64,000 nt of DNA, taken from NCBI RefSeq assembly GCF_016892605.1, contig NZ_JAFEMV010000003.1:310001-374000 (forward strand), read 5' to 3'. The DNA is from Desemzia sp. RIT 804 (GTDB lineage: Bacteria > Bacillota > Bacilli > Lactobacillales > Carnobacteriaceae). Shown here one piece after another: positions 39,748 through 48,757 of this stretch (position 1 is its first letter; every line of letters begins with the position of its first letter). The notes beneath the pieces are model-generated. The model was not told the origin of the DNA and ran no database searches. It saw nothing but the letters and a program-made list of their open reading frames with translations. The position numbers and the translations under genes are program-made.

Positions 39748-39801
39748 TTAAAACACCCTATAAGCGCAGCACTAATATTCGCTAGCTAGCTCATAGGGCG
39801 T
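39748..39801 (-). terminator. terminator after the CNNM/CorC gene
   Basis: ACGCCCTATGAGC / GCTTATAGGGTGTTTTA stem on the minus strand, starting six bases after the stop codon at 39807. The loop region contains GCTAGCTAGC. Confidence 0.78.
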
Positions 39802-39806
39802 TCTGT

Positions 39807-41126
39807 TTAACTTTCTGCTATATTGAATGACGGATCCATTTCGCTAAGAGAAAGCTTTTCTTCTGTATTGTCTGTTACAGGGATCACTTCGACAAATGTT
39901 TCTAAAATCCGTCTAAATCTTACTTTAGTAACGGTTATTTTAAGGTTATGATAGGTGAAAGAATCTCCTTCATCCGGCAATCTACCCATTTGTTCCATAA
40001 CAAATCCACTCACTGTATTGGAAACGAATTCTTCTTCAATACCAAACGACAACAACACTTTATCTAAATTAGCAGAAGCTGCAATACGATAAGTAGAGTC
40101 ATCTATCTTCACTACTTCTTCTGTAACTTCATCATGCTCGTCCCAGATTTCTCCAACAAGCTCTTCTAAAATGTCTTCTAATGTCACTATTCCAATTGTT
40201 CCACCATATTCATCACTGACAATGGCTAAATGAGCTTTTTCCAATTGCAATTGTTTCAATAATTTAGAAATCTTCATATTTCCTGGTGTCCAAATGACCT
40301 CTTTTACAAGTGATTGAATAGTTTTGTTTGTATAAGACTTGTCCAAGTTCTTCATGAAAGCATAAAAATCTTTTTGATGCAAAACACCTACAACTTTATC
40401 GATTGAATCATCATAAAGCACTATTCTTGAATAACCTTCCGTTAGAAATAGTTCTTCTATTTCTTCTAAGCTACTATTAATATCCGTTCCCACGACATCT
40501 ACACGTGGCGTTAAAATATCTTCCACTTCTAACTCATTAAATGTGATCGCTGATCGAATCAATTCATGCTCATGATTTTCGATCCCACCGCTATTTTGAG
40601 CTTCATCCACCAAGAACAACAACTCTTTTTCACTGATACTTTCATCAGCTTCAAAAGTAAACATCTTATTCAACAATTTTTTCCAGGATTTAAAGAAAAA
40701 ATTGACCGGTGTTAACAATACCATAATGATTCTCAAAAATGGTGCAACATTTACCGCAAAAGACTCAGGTCTTTCTTTAGCAATACTCTTTGGCGAGATT
40801 TCGCCAAAAATCAATACCAATACCGTCATAACAATCGTTGAAATAGTTACTCCGGCAACTGGAAAATAATTTACAAATAAAACTGTTGCTAAAGATGAAG
40901 CTAAAATATTGACTATATTGTTCCCAACTAGAATCGTAGACAACAACGTGTCGTAATTATCTGCTAGCGACAAGGCCAGAGATGCCTTTTTATTCCCTTC
41001 ATCCGCCATGTTTTTCAAGCGAATACGATTTAACGATGTGTAAGCTGTCTCAGAAGCAGAAAAGAATGCAGATGCTGCTATGAGCAGTCCTAAAAAGATA
41101 ATGTACCTTATACTATCACTGTCCAT
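39807..41126 (-). CDS. CNNM/CorC (HlyC) family membrane protein
   Basis: 439 residues. N-terminal DUF21/CNNM domain with about four membrane helices (residues 5-150, including [21 protein letters not shown]), a CBS pair (about 205-330, with [22 protein letters not shown]), and a C-terminal CorC_HlyC domain (about 345-425). Family members act in magnesium or cobalt efflux/homeostasis; the old label hemolysin is misleading. Monocistronic with its own terminator. Confidence 0.9.
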   Translation of the reverse strand: MDSDSIRYIIFLGLLIAASAFFSASETAYTSLNRIRLKNMADEGNKKASLALSLADNYDTLLSTILVGNNIVNILASSLATVLFVNYFPVAGVTISTIVMTVLVLIFGEISPKSIAKERPESFAVNVAPFLRIIMVLLTPVNFFFKSWKKLLNKMFTFEADESISEKELLFLVDEAQNSGGIENHEHELIRSAITFNELEVEDILTPRVDVVGTDINSSLEEIEELFLTEGYSRIVLYDDSIDKVVGVLHQKDFYAFMKNLDKSYTNKTIQSLVKEVIWTPGNMKISKLLKQLQLEKAHLAIVSDEYGGTIGIVTLEDILEELVGEIWDEHDEVTEEVVKIDDSTYRIAASANLDKVLLSFGIEEEFVSNTVSGFVMEQMGRLPDEGDSFTYHNLKITVTKVRFRRILETFVEVIPVTDNTEEKLSLSEMDPSFNIAES

Positions 41127-41309
41127 GTAACAGTTATTCCCCCTAAAATTTCATTTTATTTCCTATAATAGCATGACTCTTTATCCCCTACAAGTTTTAG
41201 TTCATTTTTTGAGTCGGCTGGTGAACAGTCTATGGCTTTTTTTAGCGTTTAATTTGCTATTCGTTGTTGTCCATTCTTCTTTTAGAAAAAAATTTCCAAC
41301 GCATATGTT

Positions 41310-41338
41310 TTGCTGTTTATTTTAAATCGCTTTACACT
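41310..41338 (+). promoter_or_regulatory. promoter of the stress protein gene
   Basis: TTGCTG at 41310-41315, 17-base spacer, TACACT at 41333-41338, reading into the YflT-domain gene. Looks like a housekeeping promoter; I see no sigma-B type GTTT..GGGTAT. Confidence 0.62.
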
Positions 41339-41374
41339 AAAGATACATTAAATATTATTAAGGAGGAAAGAAAC

Positions 41375-42163
41375 ATGGGAAAATTTGTTAACGGAAGTTA
41401 CGCAACAATTGAAGAAGCCAATCAAGCTATTGAGGAATTAGTTACTCAAGGTTACGACAGGAATTTGCTTACTTTGATCTCAAATAAAGAAGCTTACGAC
41501 CGATTCTCTACATCAGCAGATGCTCAAATCAATACTGAGCATGCAGAAGCGGATGAATCTATGTGGGATAAAGTCAAAGATGTCTTCTCAAGTGACGATT
41601 CCGGATATGAAGTAGATGAAGAAATACTAGAGCCATATCAAGAAGACATTGACGCTGGAAAGCTCGTTCTATTAGTGGATGATTTTTCAAATGAAGCAGG
41701 TGCTACTGATTTCAGCAACAGTACACCTCCTGAAACCAGCGATGAACACACAGTTTCTGACCCAACGGATGAAGACCCGTCCAGTATCCCACCTGTCTTA
41801 GATAACGAAGACGATATGGATAAAAAACGACGCAACAGTCACTATACTCCAAATTCAAATCCTGGAAACGCCAGGACACCGTCTATTTCTGAAGATGCTG
41901 TGCTAGGCGGCGAATCAGATTATTCTTATGAAGATGAAGTAGATACTTCTATAGACACCAACCTTCTTGCAGATACAGATGAAAATCTACTACCAGATGA
42001 GACTGTAGATCCTTCTACGCCAGAGGGCTCATTAGGATCACCAGCATCAGATGAACGCACTGGACTTGAAGATTCAGATGATTTGATTAGAGGAACCCGT
42101 CCTGGAACACATGACACTGTGATTCCGCCTTCTTCGGATGATCCTTCACGTTCAGATAAATAA
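41375..42163 (+). CDS. general stress protein 17M-like protein with long acidic tail
   Basis: 262 residues from an ATG with AAGGAGG nine bases upstream. Residues 1-110 match the YflT/GSP17M domain (NGSYATIEEANQAIEELVTQ and QEDIDAGKLVLLVDD). The remaining 150 residues are low-complexity, very acidic and rich in Asp, Glu, Ser, Pro and Thr, presumably disordered. Bacillus GSP17M is a short general-stress protein of unknown role; the long tail seems typical of lactic-acid-bacterial versions, but function is unknown. Confidence 0.8.
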   Translation: MGKFVNGSYATIEEANQAIEELVTQGYDRNLLTLISNKEAYDRFSTSADAQINTEHAEADESMWDKVKDVFSSDDSGYEVDEEILEPYQEDIDAGKLVLLVDDFSNEAGATDFSNSTPPETSDEHTVSDPTDEDPSSIPPVLDNEDDMDKKRRNSHYTPNSNPGNARTPSISEDAVLGGESDYSYEDEVDTSIDTNLLADTDENLLPDETVDPSTPEGSLGSPASDERTGLEDSDDLIRGTRPGTHDTVIPPSSDDPSRSDK

Positions 42164-42194
42164 TCGAATCGCTGGATTAAATCACTATAAAATA

Positions 42195-42242
42195 AAATCC
42201 ATTTCTGCTAATGAGCCCTCATTAGCAGAAATGGATTTTTTA
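42195..42242 (+). terminator. terminator after the stress protein gene
   Basis: AAATCCATTTCTGCTAATGAG / CTCATTAGCAGAAATGGATTTTTTAT, a near-perfect 20-bp stem with a T-run on the plus strand and an A-run on the other side. Confidence 0.93.
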
Positions 42243-42393
42243 TTGTGTGAAAAAAATTTGGTCGTTATGTATTAGATGCTTTTTGATTACCTATTCTTTT
42301 ATTAAATAAGATTTAATGATCAAACGAGCAATGAACTAAGTTGCCATTTGACTAAAAAAACAGCCATGAGAATGTTCCTTCATATATAAACAA

Positions 42394-42423
42394 TAAAAGA
42401 CGGAGATTGTTAGTCTCCGCCTT
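42394..42423 (-). terminator. uracil permease terminator
   Basis: AAGGCGGAGA-ctaacaa-TCTCCGTCTTTTATTG on the minus strand, 36 bases after the permease stop. Confidence 0.83.
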
Positions 42424-42458
42424 GCACCTACTTTTAGGCAGGTTTTGTTCGTACTCTT

Positions 42459-43796
42459 CTATTCATTTGCAGCTGCTGTTTTTTTGTTTGCTACCGTTTC
42501 AGCTTGTTCTTTTGGCTCGTATTCTTCTTCTTGAGGTAAGATCAAGTTTAAGATGATCCCTGCAATCGCGCTTAATGCTGTTCCTGAGAAAGTAATCACA
42601 GATCCAATCTCCAACACTGCGCCTCCAAGACCTAGCACCAACATACTGCTGGCGATAATCAAGTTGCGGATTTTTCCAAAATCGACTTGCTCTTCGATCA
42701 ATACTTTCAGTCCGTTGCTCGCGATAACTCCGTAAAGCAAGATCGACATTCCACCAAGGACTGCATTGGGAATAGTAGAGATTAGTGCAGTGAATTTGCC
42801 GAAGAAGCTTAAAGCGATCGCTATAAATGCCGCGTTACGAATAACCGATACGGAAGCGATTCTCGTCATTCCGATGACTCCAGTGTTTTCTCCGTAAGTG
42901 GTATTGGCAGGTCCTCCGATAAAAGCTGAAACAGCTGTCGCTACTCCATCTCCGATCAATGTACGAGACAAGCCGGGATCTTTCAAAAATTGGCGATTCG
43001 TGATTTTCCCTAAAACAGTGTGGTCTCCGATATGTTCAGAAACTGTTACTAATGCTACTGGTAAAATGGCTAATGTTTCTGGGCCAAAGTAAAATTCATA
43101 ATTGTCAAACCATGGTGTCGCAAATGGCAAAATCAAGCCAGGCATCTCGAACCAATTTGCTTCGATGACTGGTGAAAAATCTACTAAACCTAAAGCTAAA
43201 GCGACTAAATACCCACCAATGATCCCAATTAAAAATGGAATGATTTTAAAGAACCCTTTTCCTTTTGTATTGACAAATGCAGTGATCAAAAAGGTGCTGA
43301 TAGCTACGACAATATGGCGCAGATCGCCTCCAGAAACAAATCCTGCATTCGTGACTGCGGAGCCGGCTAAGCCTAAACCAATCACCATGATCATTGGTCC
43401 AATCACAATTGGCGGCAACAATCTATCGATCCATTTTGTTCCTAGTAATTTCACAAACCCTGCTATCAAAACATACAGAAACCCTACTAAAATGACCCCT
43501 GTTTGGGCCGCGCTGATATCTCCGCCCATTTGCTGAATGGCTACAGCCATTGCAGTAATGTAAGCAAATGAAGAACCTAGATATACGGGTACTTTTGATT
43601 TTGTAGCGATTTGATAAATCAGTGTTCCAACTCCACTTGCTAATAAAGCTACGGAAACTGGCATTCCTAGAATCAATGGTACTAAAATAGTTGCTCCAAA
43701 CATAGCGAAAACGTGTTGAAAACTCAACAACAATCCTTTGGCTACGGGTGGTTTTTCCTCAATGTCCAACAATAATTTTTTTTGCTCTACAGCCAT
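42459..43796 (-). CDS. uraA: uracil permease (NCS2 / UraA family)
   Basis: 445 residues, 12 to 14 membrane segments. Begins in the NCS2 fold with LSFQHVFAMFGATILVPLI; substrate-site helices include GPANTTYGENTGVIGMTRI and the VSEHIGDH segment whose Glu binds uracil in UraA. ATG at 43794-43796 has AGGAGAGG seven bases upstream. The leader contains a PyrR-type binding loop, so expression should fall when UMP is plentiful. It stands apart from any pyr operon here. Confidence 0.93.
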   Translation of the reverse strand: MAVEQKKLLLDIEEKPPVAKGLLLSFQHVFAMFGATILVPLILGMPVSVALLASGVGTLIYQIATKSKVPVYLGSSFAYITAMAVAIQQMGGDISAAQTGVILVGFLYVLIAGFVKLLGTKWIDRLLPPIVIGPMIMVIGLGLAGSAVTNAGFVSGGDLRHIVVAISTFLITAFVNTKGKGFFKIIPFLIGIIGGYLVALALGLVDFSPVIEANWFEMPGLILPFATPWFDNYEFYFGPETLAILPVALVTVSEHIGDHTVLGKITNRQFLKDPGLSRTLIGDGVATAVSAFIGGPANTTYGENTGVIGMTRIASVSVIRNAAFIAIALSFFGKFTALISTIPNAVLGGMSILLYGVIASNGLKVLIEEQVDFGKIRNLIIASSMLVLGLGGAVLEIGSVITFSGTALSAIAGIILNLILPQEEEYEPKEQAETVANKKTAAANE

Positions 43797-43865
43797 ACCA
43801 ATACTTCCTCTCCTGGGCATAAAAAATGCCCCTATGTGAATTTTTTATTCGCAAAAGGACCTCTG

Positions 43866-43925
43866 GTATCAAATATATTCGATTTGTTACCCTTCTCAAT
43901 CTCACAGGATCAAATTAAAGGACTT
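43866..43925 (-). promoter_or_regulatory. PyrR-binding leader element
   Basis: GATCCTGTGAGATTGAGAAG (43891-43910) closely matches the PyrR recognition loop, enclosed by ATTTG/CAAAT arms. A downstream GGGGCA..TGCCC hairpin overlaps the region before the ribosome-binding site (43800-43830) and could terminate or hide the start. By analogy with Bacillus and Lactobacillus pyr leaders, UMP-PyrR binding lowers expression. Confidence 0.75.
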
Positions 43926-43936
43926 TGCTGTAAATG

Positions 43937-43965
43937 ATTGTAGCAGTATTGGATAAGGATTACAA
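43937..43965 (-). promoter_or_regulatory. uracil permease promoter
   Basis: TTGTAA at 43960-43965, 17-base spacer, TACAAT at 43937-43942 with an extended TGC. Places the PyrR element within the leader. Confidence 0.75.
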
Positions 43966-44083
43966 CTAGAAACTTTATTCTTTTTTAAATTATCTTATCT
44001 ATTGGTTTCTTCCTAAAAAAGGTACAATACAATTGAATAAGAACATTTGCATGCATGATATTTATGTTACGAGGAGGAATTAT

Positions 44084-44260
44084 ATGGGTTTTTGGATCAT
44101 GCTGATATCATTTATTTTAGGAGTAGGATTGTTGATCAGCGGACTTACTTCTAAATCTAAAGGAAAGGCAGCCACTTCGAAAAGCTTTTTAAGCAAACTC
44201 AGTTCGTCAGCAGGTATAATCTTAATCGGATTCTCTGTTTATTTAGCTTGGCCAAAATAA
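44084..44260 (+). CDS. small membrane protein, function unknown
   Basis: 58 residues (MGFWIMLISFILGVGLLISG at the start) with two hydrophobic segments separated by a Lys/Ser-rich loop. The ATG has GAGGAGGAA six bases upstream, which is strong support for translation. TACAAT at about 44025 may be its -10. No family recognised. Confidence 0.65.
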   Translation: MGFWIMLISFILGVGLLISGLTSKSKGKAATSKSFLSKLSSSAGIILIGFSVYLAWPK

Positions 44261-44380
44261 AACTCACGACATTTCTCAATGTTACCTTTAGAATAAATAC
44301 TTGTACTCAGCTATTCTATTTTAAATCAACTTACTTTAACCCAATTTTAAAACACTAAAATAAACGTAAGGGGCATGACA

Positions 44381-45376
44381 ATGAAACGTATTCTAATGAT
44401 TGGAACCGGCGGCACGATTGCTTCTGCAGCAACGCCTCATGGATTAGATCCACAAATGTCTTCTGCAGACATTTTACATTACATACCTAGTATTTCTAAA
44501 TTTTGTGAGATCGATACACTGGAAGTCTGCAACATCGACAGCACCAATATGTCTCCTGAAATTTGGACGCTATTAACAGAAGCGATACGCGAAAATTACC
44601 ATCAATATGACGGATTTGTCATTACCCATGGCACCGACACGATGGCTTACACATCCGCCGCTTTGTCTTACATGATTCAAAACTCGTCCAAACCGATCGT
44701 GATCACCGGTTCTCAAAAGCCGATCAATATGGAAATCAGCGACTCTAAAACGAATTTATACGACAGTTTCTTGTATGCTTCATCTGACAAAGCCCGTGGT
44801 GTGCAAATTGTCTTCAATGGCAAAGTGATTTTAGGGACCCGTGCGCGAAAAACGCACTCGAAAAGTTTCCAAGCTTTTTCCAGCATCAATTATCCCTACA
44901 TCGCTGTTATCCAAGACAGCCACTTGATCCAGTTCATTGAACAGCCAAAATCGGAGCAACCTACTTTCTATCCTTCCATCAACCCGAAAGTCGGCCTGTT
45001 CAAATTAACTCCAGGAGCGGAAGCAGATGTATTAGATTTCATGTTGTCTAAAAAAGATGCCATCATCATTGAAAGTTATGGTGTAGGGGGAATTCCTTCT
45101 CTACCTGAATACGGATTTTATGATGTAATAAAAAAGTGGACTAAACGCGGCAAAGTAATCGTCATGACGACTCAAGTCCCTAATGAAGGCAGCGACATGG
45201 AAGTCTACAAAGTAGGACATCGCTTAAAAAACAAGGTCAGCGTCCTAGAAGCTTACGACATGACGACCGAAGCTGTGGTGGCTAAACTAATGTGGGCCTT
45301 GGGCAGAGAATCCAGCCCAGAAAAAATCAAAAATTTATTTTATACGACTATTGCTAATGACGGAAACTATATATGA
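44381..45376 (+). CDS. ansA: type I (cytoplasmic) L-asparaginase
   Basis: 331 residues. The first catalytic Thr is in IGTGGTIAS (about residue 12) and the second triad in VITHGTDTMAYTSAAL; both asparaginase signatures are intact, and TTQVPNEGSDMEVY completes the site. AAGGGGC lies before the second of two in-frame ATGs, which I chose. Hydrolyses asparagine to aspartate and ammonia. The stop overlaps the next gene (ATGA), so the two are co-translated. Confidence 0.9.
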   Translation: MKRILMIGTGGTIASAATPHGLDPQMSSADILHYIPSISKFCEIDTLEVCNIDSTNMSPEIWTLLTEAIRENYHQYDGFVITHGTDTMAYTSAALSYMIQNSSKPIVITGSQKPINMEISDSKTNLYDSFLYASSDKARGVQIVFNGKVILGTRARKTHSKSFQAFSSINYPYIAVIQDSHLIQFIEQPKSEQPTFYPSINPKVGLFKLTPGAEADVLDFMLSKKDAIIIESYGVGGIPSLPEYGFYDVIKKWTKRGKVIVMTTQVPNEGSDMEVYKVGHRLKNKVSVLEAYDMTTEAVVAKLMWALGRESSPEKIKNLFYTTIANDGNYI

Positions 45377-45897
45377 AATTTGGAGAAATGAATAACTTTC
45401 ATGTAGCACTTGCTTATATAAATAAAAGGATTTACGAACCAAACTGTCTAACTATAGAATTGATTCAAGAAGAAAAACAAAATTCCAAATATGGCGCTGG
45501 TGCATTTAATATAGGTTCTAAAAGAATTCGATTCAGAGTTGCGAACACAACACCTACTAAAATAGGACAGTTTGTTGTTTTTTGGGAAAAAGATGAAAAA
45601 AATGTCAACCAACCTTATGCATACGAGAAAGCCCCCGACTTATTAGTTGTAACTACTTTTAAAAAAGATGGTCGTTTTGGACAATTTATCTTCCCAAAAG
45701 AAGTTCTTTTCAAGGAACGTATCCTTAGCTCCCGTTCAACGAAGGGCAAGATGGCCATTAGAGTTTATCCTAGTTGGGACAAACCAGCTAGCAAAGAAGC
45801 TATAAATACTCAGCAATGGCAATTGCCTTATTTTATTGATATGAGTGATCTGAACCCAGAATCGATAGATAGAGTAATTGAGCTATACACTTTATGA
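45373..45897 (+). CDS. MepB family protein
   Basis: 174 residues, MepB family (named for the gene beside the staphylococcal MepRA efflux system, role unknown). Typical blocks are YGAGAFNIGSKRIRFRVAN and TPTKIGQFVVFWEK. Its ATG overlaps the ansA stop by four bases. There is no mepA or mepR here, so no link to drug efflux is implied. Confidence 0.8.
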   Translation: MKFGEMNNFHVALAYINKRIYEPNCLTIELIQEEKQNSKYGAGAFNIGSKRIRFRVANTTPTKIGQFVVFWEKDEKNVNQPYAYEKAPDLLVVTTFKKDGRFGQFIFPKEVLFKERILSSRSTKGKMAIRVYPSWDKPASKEAINTQQWQLPYFIDMSDLNPESIDRVIELYTL

Positions 45898-46070
45898 ATA
45901 GATGTAATCGCTGATAAAATATTTTGCCAAAAAGACTTTTGTGTAAATAAACAAAAATGAAAAGAAGTTTTAGTTAAAAAATTTTTCGATACATTACATT
46001 AAGTACAGCAGTTTAATTAATAGTTGTCATCATAACTATAGCAAACTAACCTAAGAAAAGAGGAATACAC

Positions 46071-46826
46071 TTGGTAACATTAAAATCACAACGTGAGATC
46101 GATGCAATGGATGAGTCTGGTACAGTATTAGCAAACATGCATATTGCTTTACGTAATTTTATTAAGCCCGGCATAACTAGTTGGGATATTGAAGAATTTG
46201 CTCATAAATTCATCTTGGATAATAACGCAACACCCGAACAAATCGGCTTTGAAGGATACAAGTACGCAACATGCATTAGTATAAATGATGAAATCTGTCA
46301 TGGATTTCCAAGAAAAGAAGTCCTTAAAAATGGCGATTTAATTAAAGTTGATACTGTCATTAATTTGAAAGGTGCTTTATCAGATTCCTGTTGGAGTTAT
46401 GTAGTTGGGGACTCCACTCCTGCAAAAGATCATTTAATGGAAGTAACTCTAAAAGCTTTATATAAAGGTATTGAACAAGCAAAAATCGGAAACCGTATAG
46501 GAGATATCGGGTATGCTATTCAAACTTATGTTGAAAGCGAAAATTTAGCTGTTGTTCGAGAATTTTTAGGGCATGGCGTCGGACCAACTTTACATGAAGC
46601 TCCTGATGTCCCACCCTATGGAGAGTCAGGTAAAGGCATGCGTTTGAAAGAAGGTATGGTTATTACTATCGAACCAATGGTCAACACAGGAACTTGGGAA
46701 GCGCAAATGGATGATAACGGATGGACGGCTCGAACAAAAGATGGAGGATTAAGTTGCCAATACGAACATACGTTAGCAATTACCAAGAATGGCCCACGTA
46801 TTTTGACTTCTCAAAATGATCAATAA
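46071..46826 (+). CDS. map: methionine aminopeptidase, type I
   Basis: 251 residues from a TTG start with AGAGGA eight bases upstream. Metal ligands appear as Asp in KVDTVINLKG, Asp in LSDSCWSY, His in GHGVGPTLHEAP, Glu in IEPMVNTG and Glu in YEHTLAIT; the substrate His is in CHGFPR. Removes the initiator Met from new proteins. It is encoded far from adk-infA, where map usually sits in Bacillus, so this may be the only copy or a paralogue. Confidence 0.93.
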   Translation: MVTLKSQREIDAMDESGTVLANMHIALRNFIKPGITSWDIEEFAHKFILDNNATPEQIGFEGYKYATCISINDEICHGFPRKEVLKNGDLIKVDTVINLKGALSDSCWSYVVGDSTPAKDHLMEVTLKALYKGIEQAKIGNRIGDIGYAIQTYVESENLAVVREFLGHGVGPTLHEAPDVPPYGESGKGMRLKEGMVITIEPMVNTGTWEAQMDDNGWTARTKDGGLSCQYEHTLAITKNGPRILTSQNDQ

Positions 46827-46892
46827 AGATTCTGGCGGGTTCCAAAAAGCAAGTATAAAATCATACAATACCTTTTTTGATACTGTGGGATC

Positions 46893-46945
46893 AAGCCCAT
46901 AAAAGAGACCATTATTTAATCTGATCTCTTTTATGGGCTTTTTTC
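46893..46945 (+). terminator. map terminator
   Basis: AAGCCCATAAAAGAGA / TCTCTTTTATGGGCTTTTTT with a 16-base loop, 66 bases after the map stop. Confidence 0.92.
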
Positions 46946-47086
46946 TACAATTTATTAATAGAGATAGTACAAGGGAAATTTGATACAGACGATAAACATG
47001 AACTCTACATTTACTGCTTATTCTGACAGTTATTTTCTGTGCTCGATTAAAATAGTTGTAGTTATCCTATTTATAACCTAATAAAT

Positions 47087-47203
47087 CTATTCTGCATAAA
47101 ACGACATTACTCCCAGGATCGCAAAAACGATCATTAGTACCACAAGTAGTATTATGAATGCTACTAGAACAGTAATTAATTTGTTTCCTTTCTTTTTCTG
47201 CAT
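47087..47203 (-). CDS. 38-residue single-pass membrane peptide
   Basis: Short ORF MQKKKGNKLITVLVAFIILL and onward to SFYAE, with a basic N-terminus and one hydrophobic helix. AGAAGGTGAAACA precedes the ATG and it lies 31 bases downstream of the lipoprotein gene on the same strand, so it may be the third gene of that small unit. No family recognised; too short for certainty. Confidence 0.5.
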   Translation of the reverse strand: MQKKKGNKLITVLVAFIILLVVLMIVFAILGVMSFYAE

Positions 47204-47234
47204 TGTTTCACCTTCTTCTCCTATTTTTCGCCAA

Positions 47235-47486
47235 TCATTTTTTAGTTTTTAATATGGCATTCATCGAGGATACCAGATAAGTATCGCCATTTTCAAACGT
47301 GATTTGCAACTGTTCCCCATCATAATCTGTCCAGCTTTTGAGTTTCCCTTCTACTATGTCACCGTTTGGCAAAGAAATCATCGCATATTCGAACGTATAG
47401 GTTGTATCGAAAAGCTCTTTATTCCCACAACCTACTAGTACACCGGCTAAAGTCATTAAAAATAATAATTGCTTCATCTTTTTCAT
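47235..47486 (-). CDS. small putative lipoprotein, function unknown
   Basis: 83 residues. Signal peptide with lipobox LVGC (Cys about residue 20), then a short beta-rich domain with IVEGKLKSWTDYDGEQLQIT. GGAGAATACATAA precedes the ATG, whose A directly follows the stop of the upstream gene (TAAATG). No family recognised. Confidence 0.68.
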   Translation of the reverse strand: MKKMKQLLFLMTLAGVLVGCGNKELFDTTYTFEYAMISLPNGDIVEGKLKSWTDYDGEQLQITFENGDTYLVSSMNAILKTKK

Positions 47487-47726
47487 TTATGTATTCTCCT
47501 TTTCTTTTTCTGACTCTATTTTATTCTCTTTTCTTCTCAAATCGAACGTGACTACTTCTAATGCTAGTAGAAAGAAGAATAGAAACACTAATAAACCTGA
47601 AAAATTGCTGGTCAAAAAGGATAATCCATCTGAATACAAAAATCGATTCGAGAAAAAGAATTCATTTATTCCAAGTACACTAATTCCAACCCAACCTATG
47701 TAAAAAGATATCGGTTTTCTTTTCAT
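47487..47726 (-). CDS. small membrane protein, function unknown
   Basis: 79 residues with two hydrophobic helices (about 5-22 and 38-58) and a highly charged tail (RRKENKIESEKEKENT). I start at the Met with AAAGGAGAAG upstream; a Met ten codons earlier lacks a site. It directly precedes the lipoprotein gene, so these form a small operon of unknown purpose. Confidence 0.6.
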   Translation of the reverse strand: MKRKPISFYIGWVGISVLGINEFFFSNRFLYSDGLSFLTSNFSGLLVFLFFFLLALEVVTFDLRRKENKIESEKEKENT

Positions 47727-47860
47727 CTTTTCAACTTCTCCTTTTCGATCATTCATTCATACATAATCCATTTGTTCAGTAAAACCAAACTCTTCCCTCA
47801 TTATAAGCTAACTACTTATCATTGTAATTCCTTATTTTCAACTGCAATGAAATTATCTTA

Positions 47861-47890
47861 TTGACTTCACCGCATGAACTTGGCTATAAT
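47861..47890 (+). promoter_or_regulatory. satP promoter
   Basis: TTGACT at 47861-47866, 18-base spacer, TATAAT at 47885-47890, about 40 bases before the permease start. Confidence 0.82.
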
Positions 47891-47935
47891 TCAATCTGTT
47901 GTGTTTAAAATATGTGTACTTAGGAGAATTTTATT

Positions 47936-48523
47936 TTGGAAAAAGAAAAATTGGTATCATTCAAAGAAATTACTGCAAATCCTGCACCACTAGGCTTAAT
48001 GGGTTTCGGTATGACGACGGTCTTATTAAATATACATAATGCAGGTTTCTTTGAAATGAACGCTATGATTTTAGCAATGGGCATTTTTTATGGTGGATTA
48101 GCACAAGTTGTTGCAGGAATCATGGAGTTTAAGAAAAACAATACTTTCGGTACAACAGCATTCACATCTTATGGATTCTTTTGGTTATCATTAGTTGCAT
48201 TGAACATTCTTCCAATGATGGGATATGGCGAAGCAGCAGATTCATTATCTATGGCAGCTTACTTGTTCATGTGGGGAATTTTCACATTCTTTATGTTCAT
48301 TGGTACATTACGCATCAGCAGAGCGCTTCAAGTTGTCTTCGGTTCATTAGCTCTTTTATTCTTCTTGTTGGCTATCGGTAACTTTACAGGTTCAGAATTG
48401 ATTTTGACTATTGCTGGTTATGAAGGAATCATTTGTGGATTCACAGCTATTTATGCTGCTATGGCACAAGTATTAAATGAGCTATATGGCAAAACGGTTC
48501 TTCCTATCGGGGAAGTTAAATAA
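47936..48523 (+). CDS. acetate/succinate permease (GPR1/FUN34/YaaH, SatP) family
   Basis: 195 residues, six membrane helices. The family signature [11 protein letters not shown] is at residues 15-25. TTG start with AGGAG nine bases upstream. SatP proteins move acetate or succinate with protons; the physiological direction here cannot be told. Confidence 0.87.
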   Translation: MEKEKLVSFKEITANPAPLGLMGFGMTTVLLNIHNAGFFEMNAMILAMGIFYGGLAQVVAGIMEFKKNNTFGTTAFTSYGFFWLSLVALNILPMMGYGEAADSLSMAAYLFMWGIFTFFMFIGTLRISRALQVVFGSLALLFFLLAIGNFTGSELILTIAGYEGIICGFTAIYAAMAQVLNELYGKTVLPIGEVK

Positions 48524-48569
48524 TAACAAGAAATCACTGTAAATGTTTCATCAAAAAACTAACAAATAA

Positions 48570-48618
48570 AAAAACTGAGCCGCATCCAGAAATGAATCTG
48601 AATGTAACTCAGTTTTTT
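48570..48618 (+). terminator. satP terminator
   Basis: AAAACTGAG..GCATCCAGA / ATCTGAATGT..CTCAGTTTTTTG, an interrupted stem with a T-run on the plus strand. Confidence 0.82.
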
Positions 48619-48620
48619 GT

Positions 48621-48652
48621 TTTGCGTAGCTCATTTAAATGAGCTACGCAAA
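48621..48652. repeat. perfect 32-base palindrome
   Basis: Half-site TTTGCGTAGCTCATTT followed directly by its exact complement, with no loop. It lies between the satP terminator and repeat copy D. Could be the outer arm of the repeat element, a cruciform, or a binding site. Confidence 0.75.
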
Positions 48653-48757
48653 CCACCTCACACGCCTATAAAGCCTCCAGCAACTGTCAGGTAAAAAGCA
48701 CCTGCCTGTTGGGATTTTCTTATAGTCGATAGGCTAAACGCTTTTCTCCACTCTTTA
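48645..48757. repeat. nested hairpin repeat (copy D) at the FMN reductase stop codon
   Basis: On the minus strand AGAGTGGAGAAAAGCGTTTA directly follows the TAA stop of the reductase, then a hairpin CCCAACAGGCAGGTG..CACCTGACAGTTGC, then CTTTATAGGCGTGTGAGG. Less conserved than copies B and C but with the same order of parts; the family's TATAAG and GAGYGTGGAR blocks are recognisable. Confidence 0.65.

Noticed and set aside
39807-41126. Hemolysin activity for the CNNM/CorC protein
   Set aside because: The hemolysin label is historical; the domain set fits a metal-ion homeostasis membrane protein.
41375-42163. Possible adhesin or surface protein because of the Ser/Asp/Pro-rich tail
   Set aside because: No signal peptide or sorting motif; the N-terminal domain is a clear YflT/GSP17M match, so a cytosolic stress protein is more likely.
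45373-45897. Drug-resistance role for the MepB protein
   Set aside because: No MepA-type efflux pump or MepR regulator is adjacent, and MepB itself has no shown resistance function.
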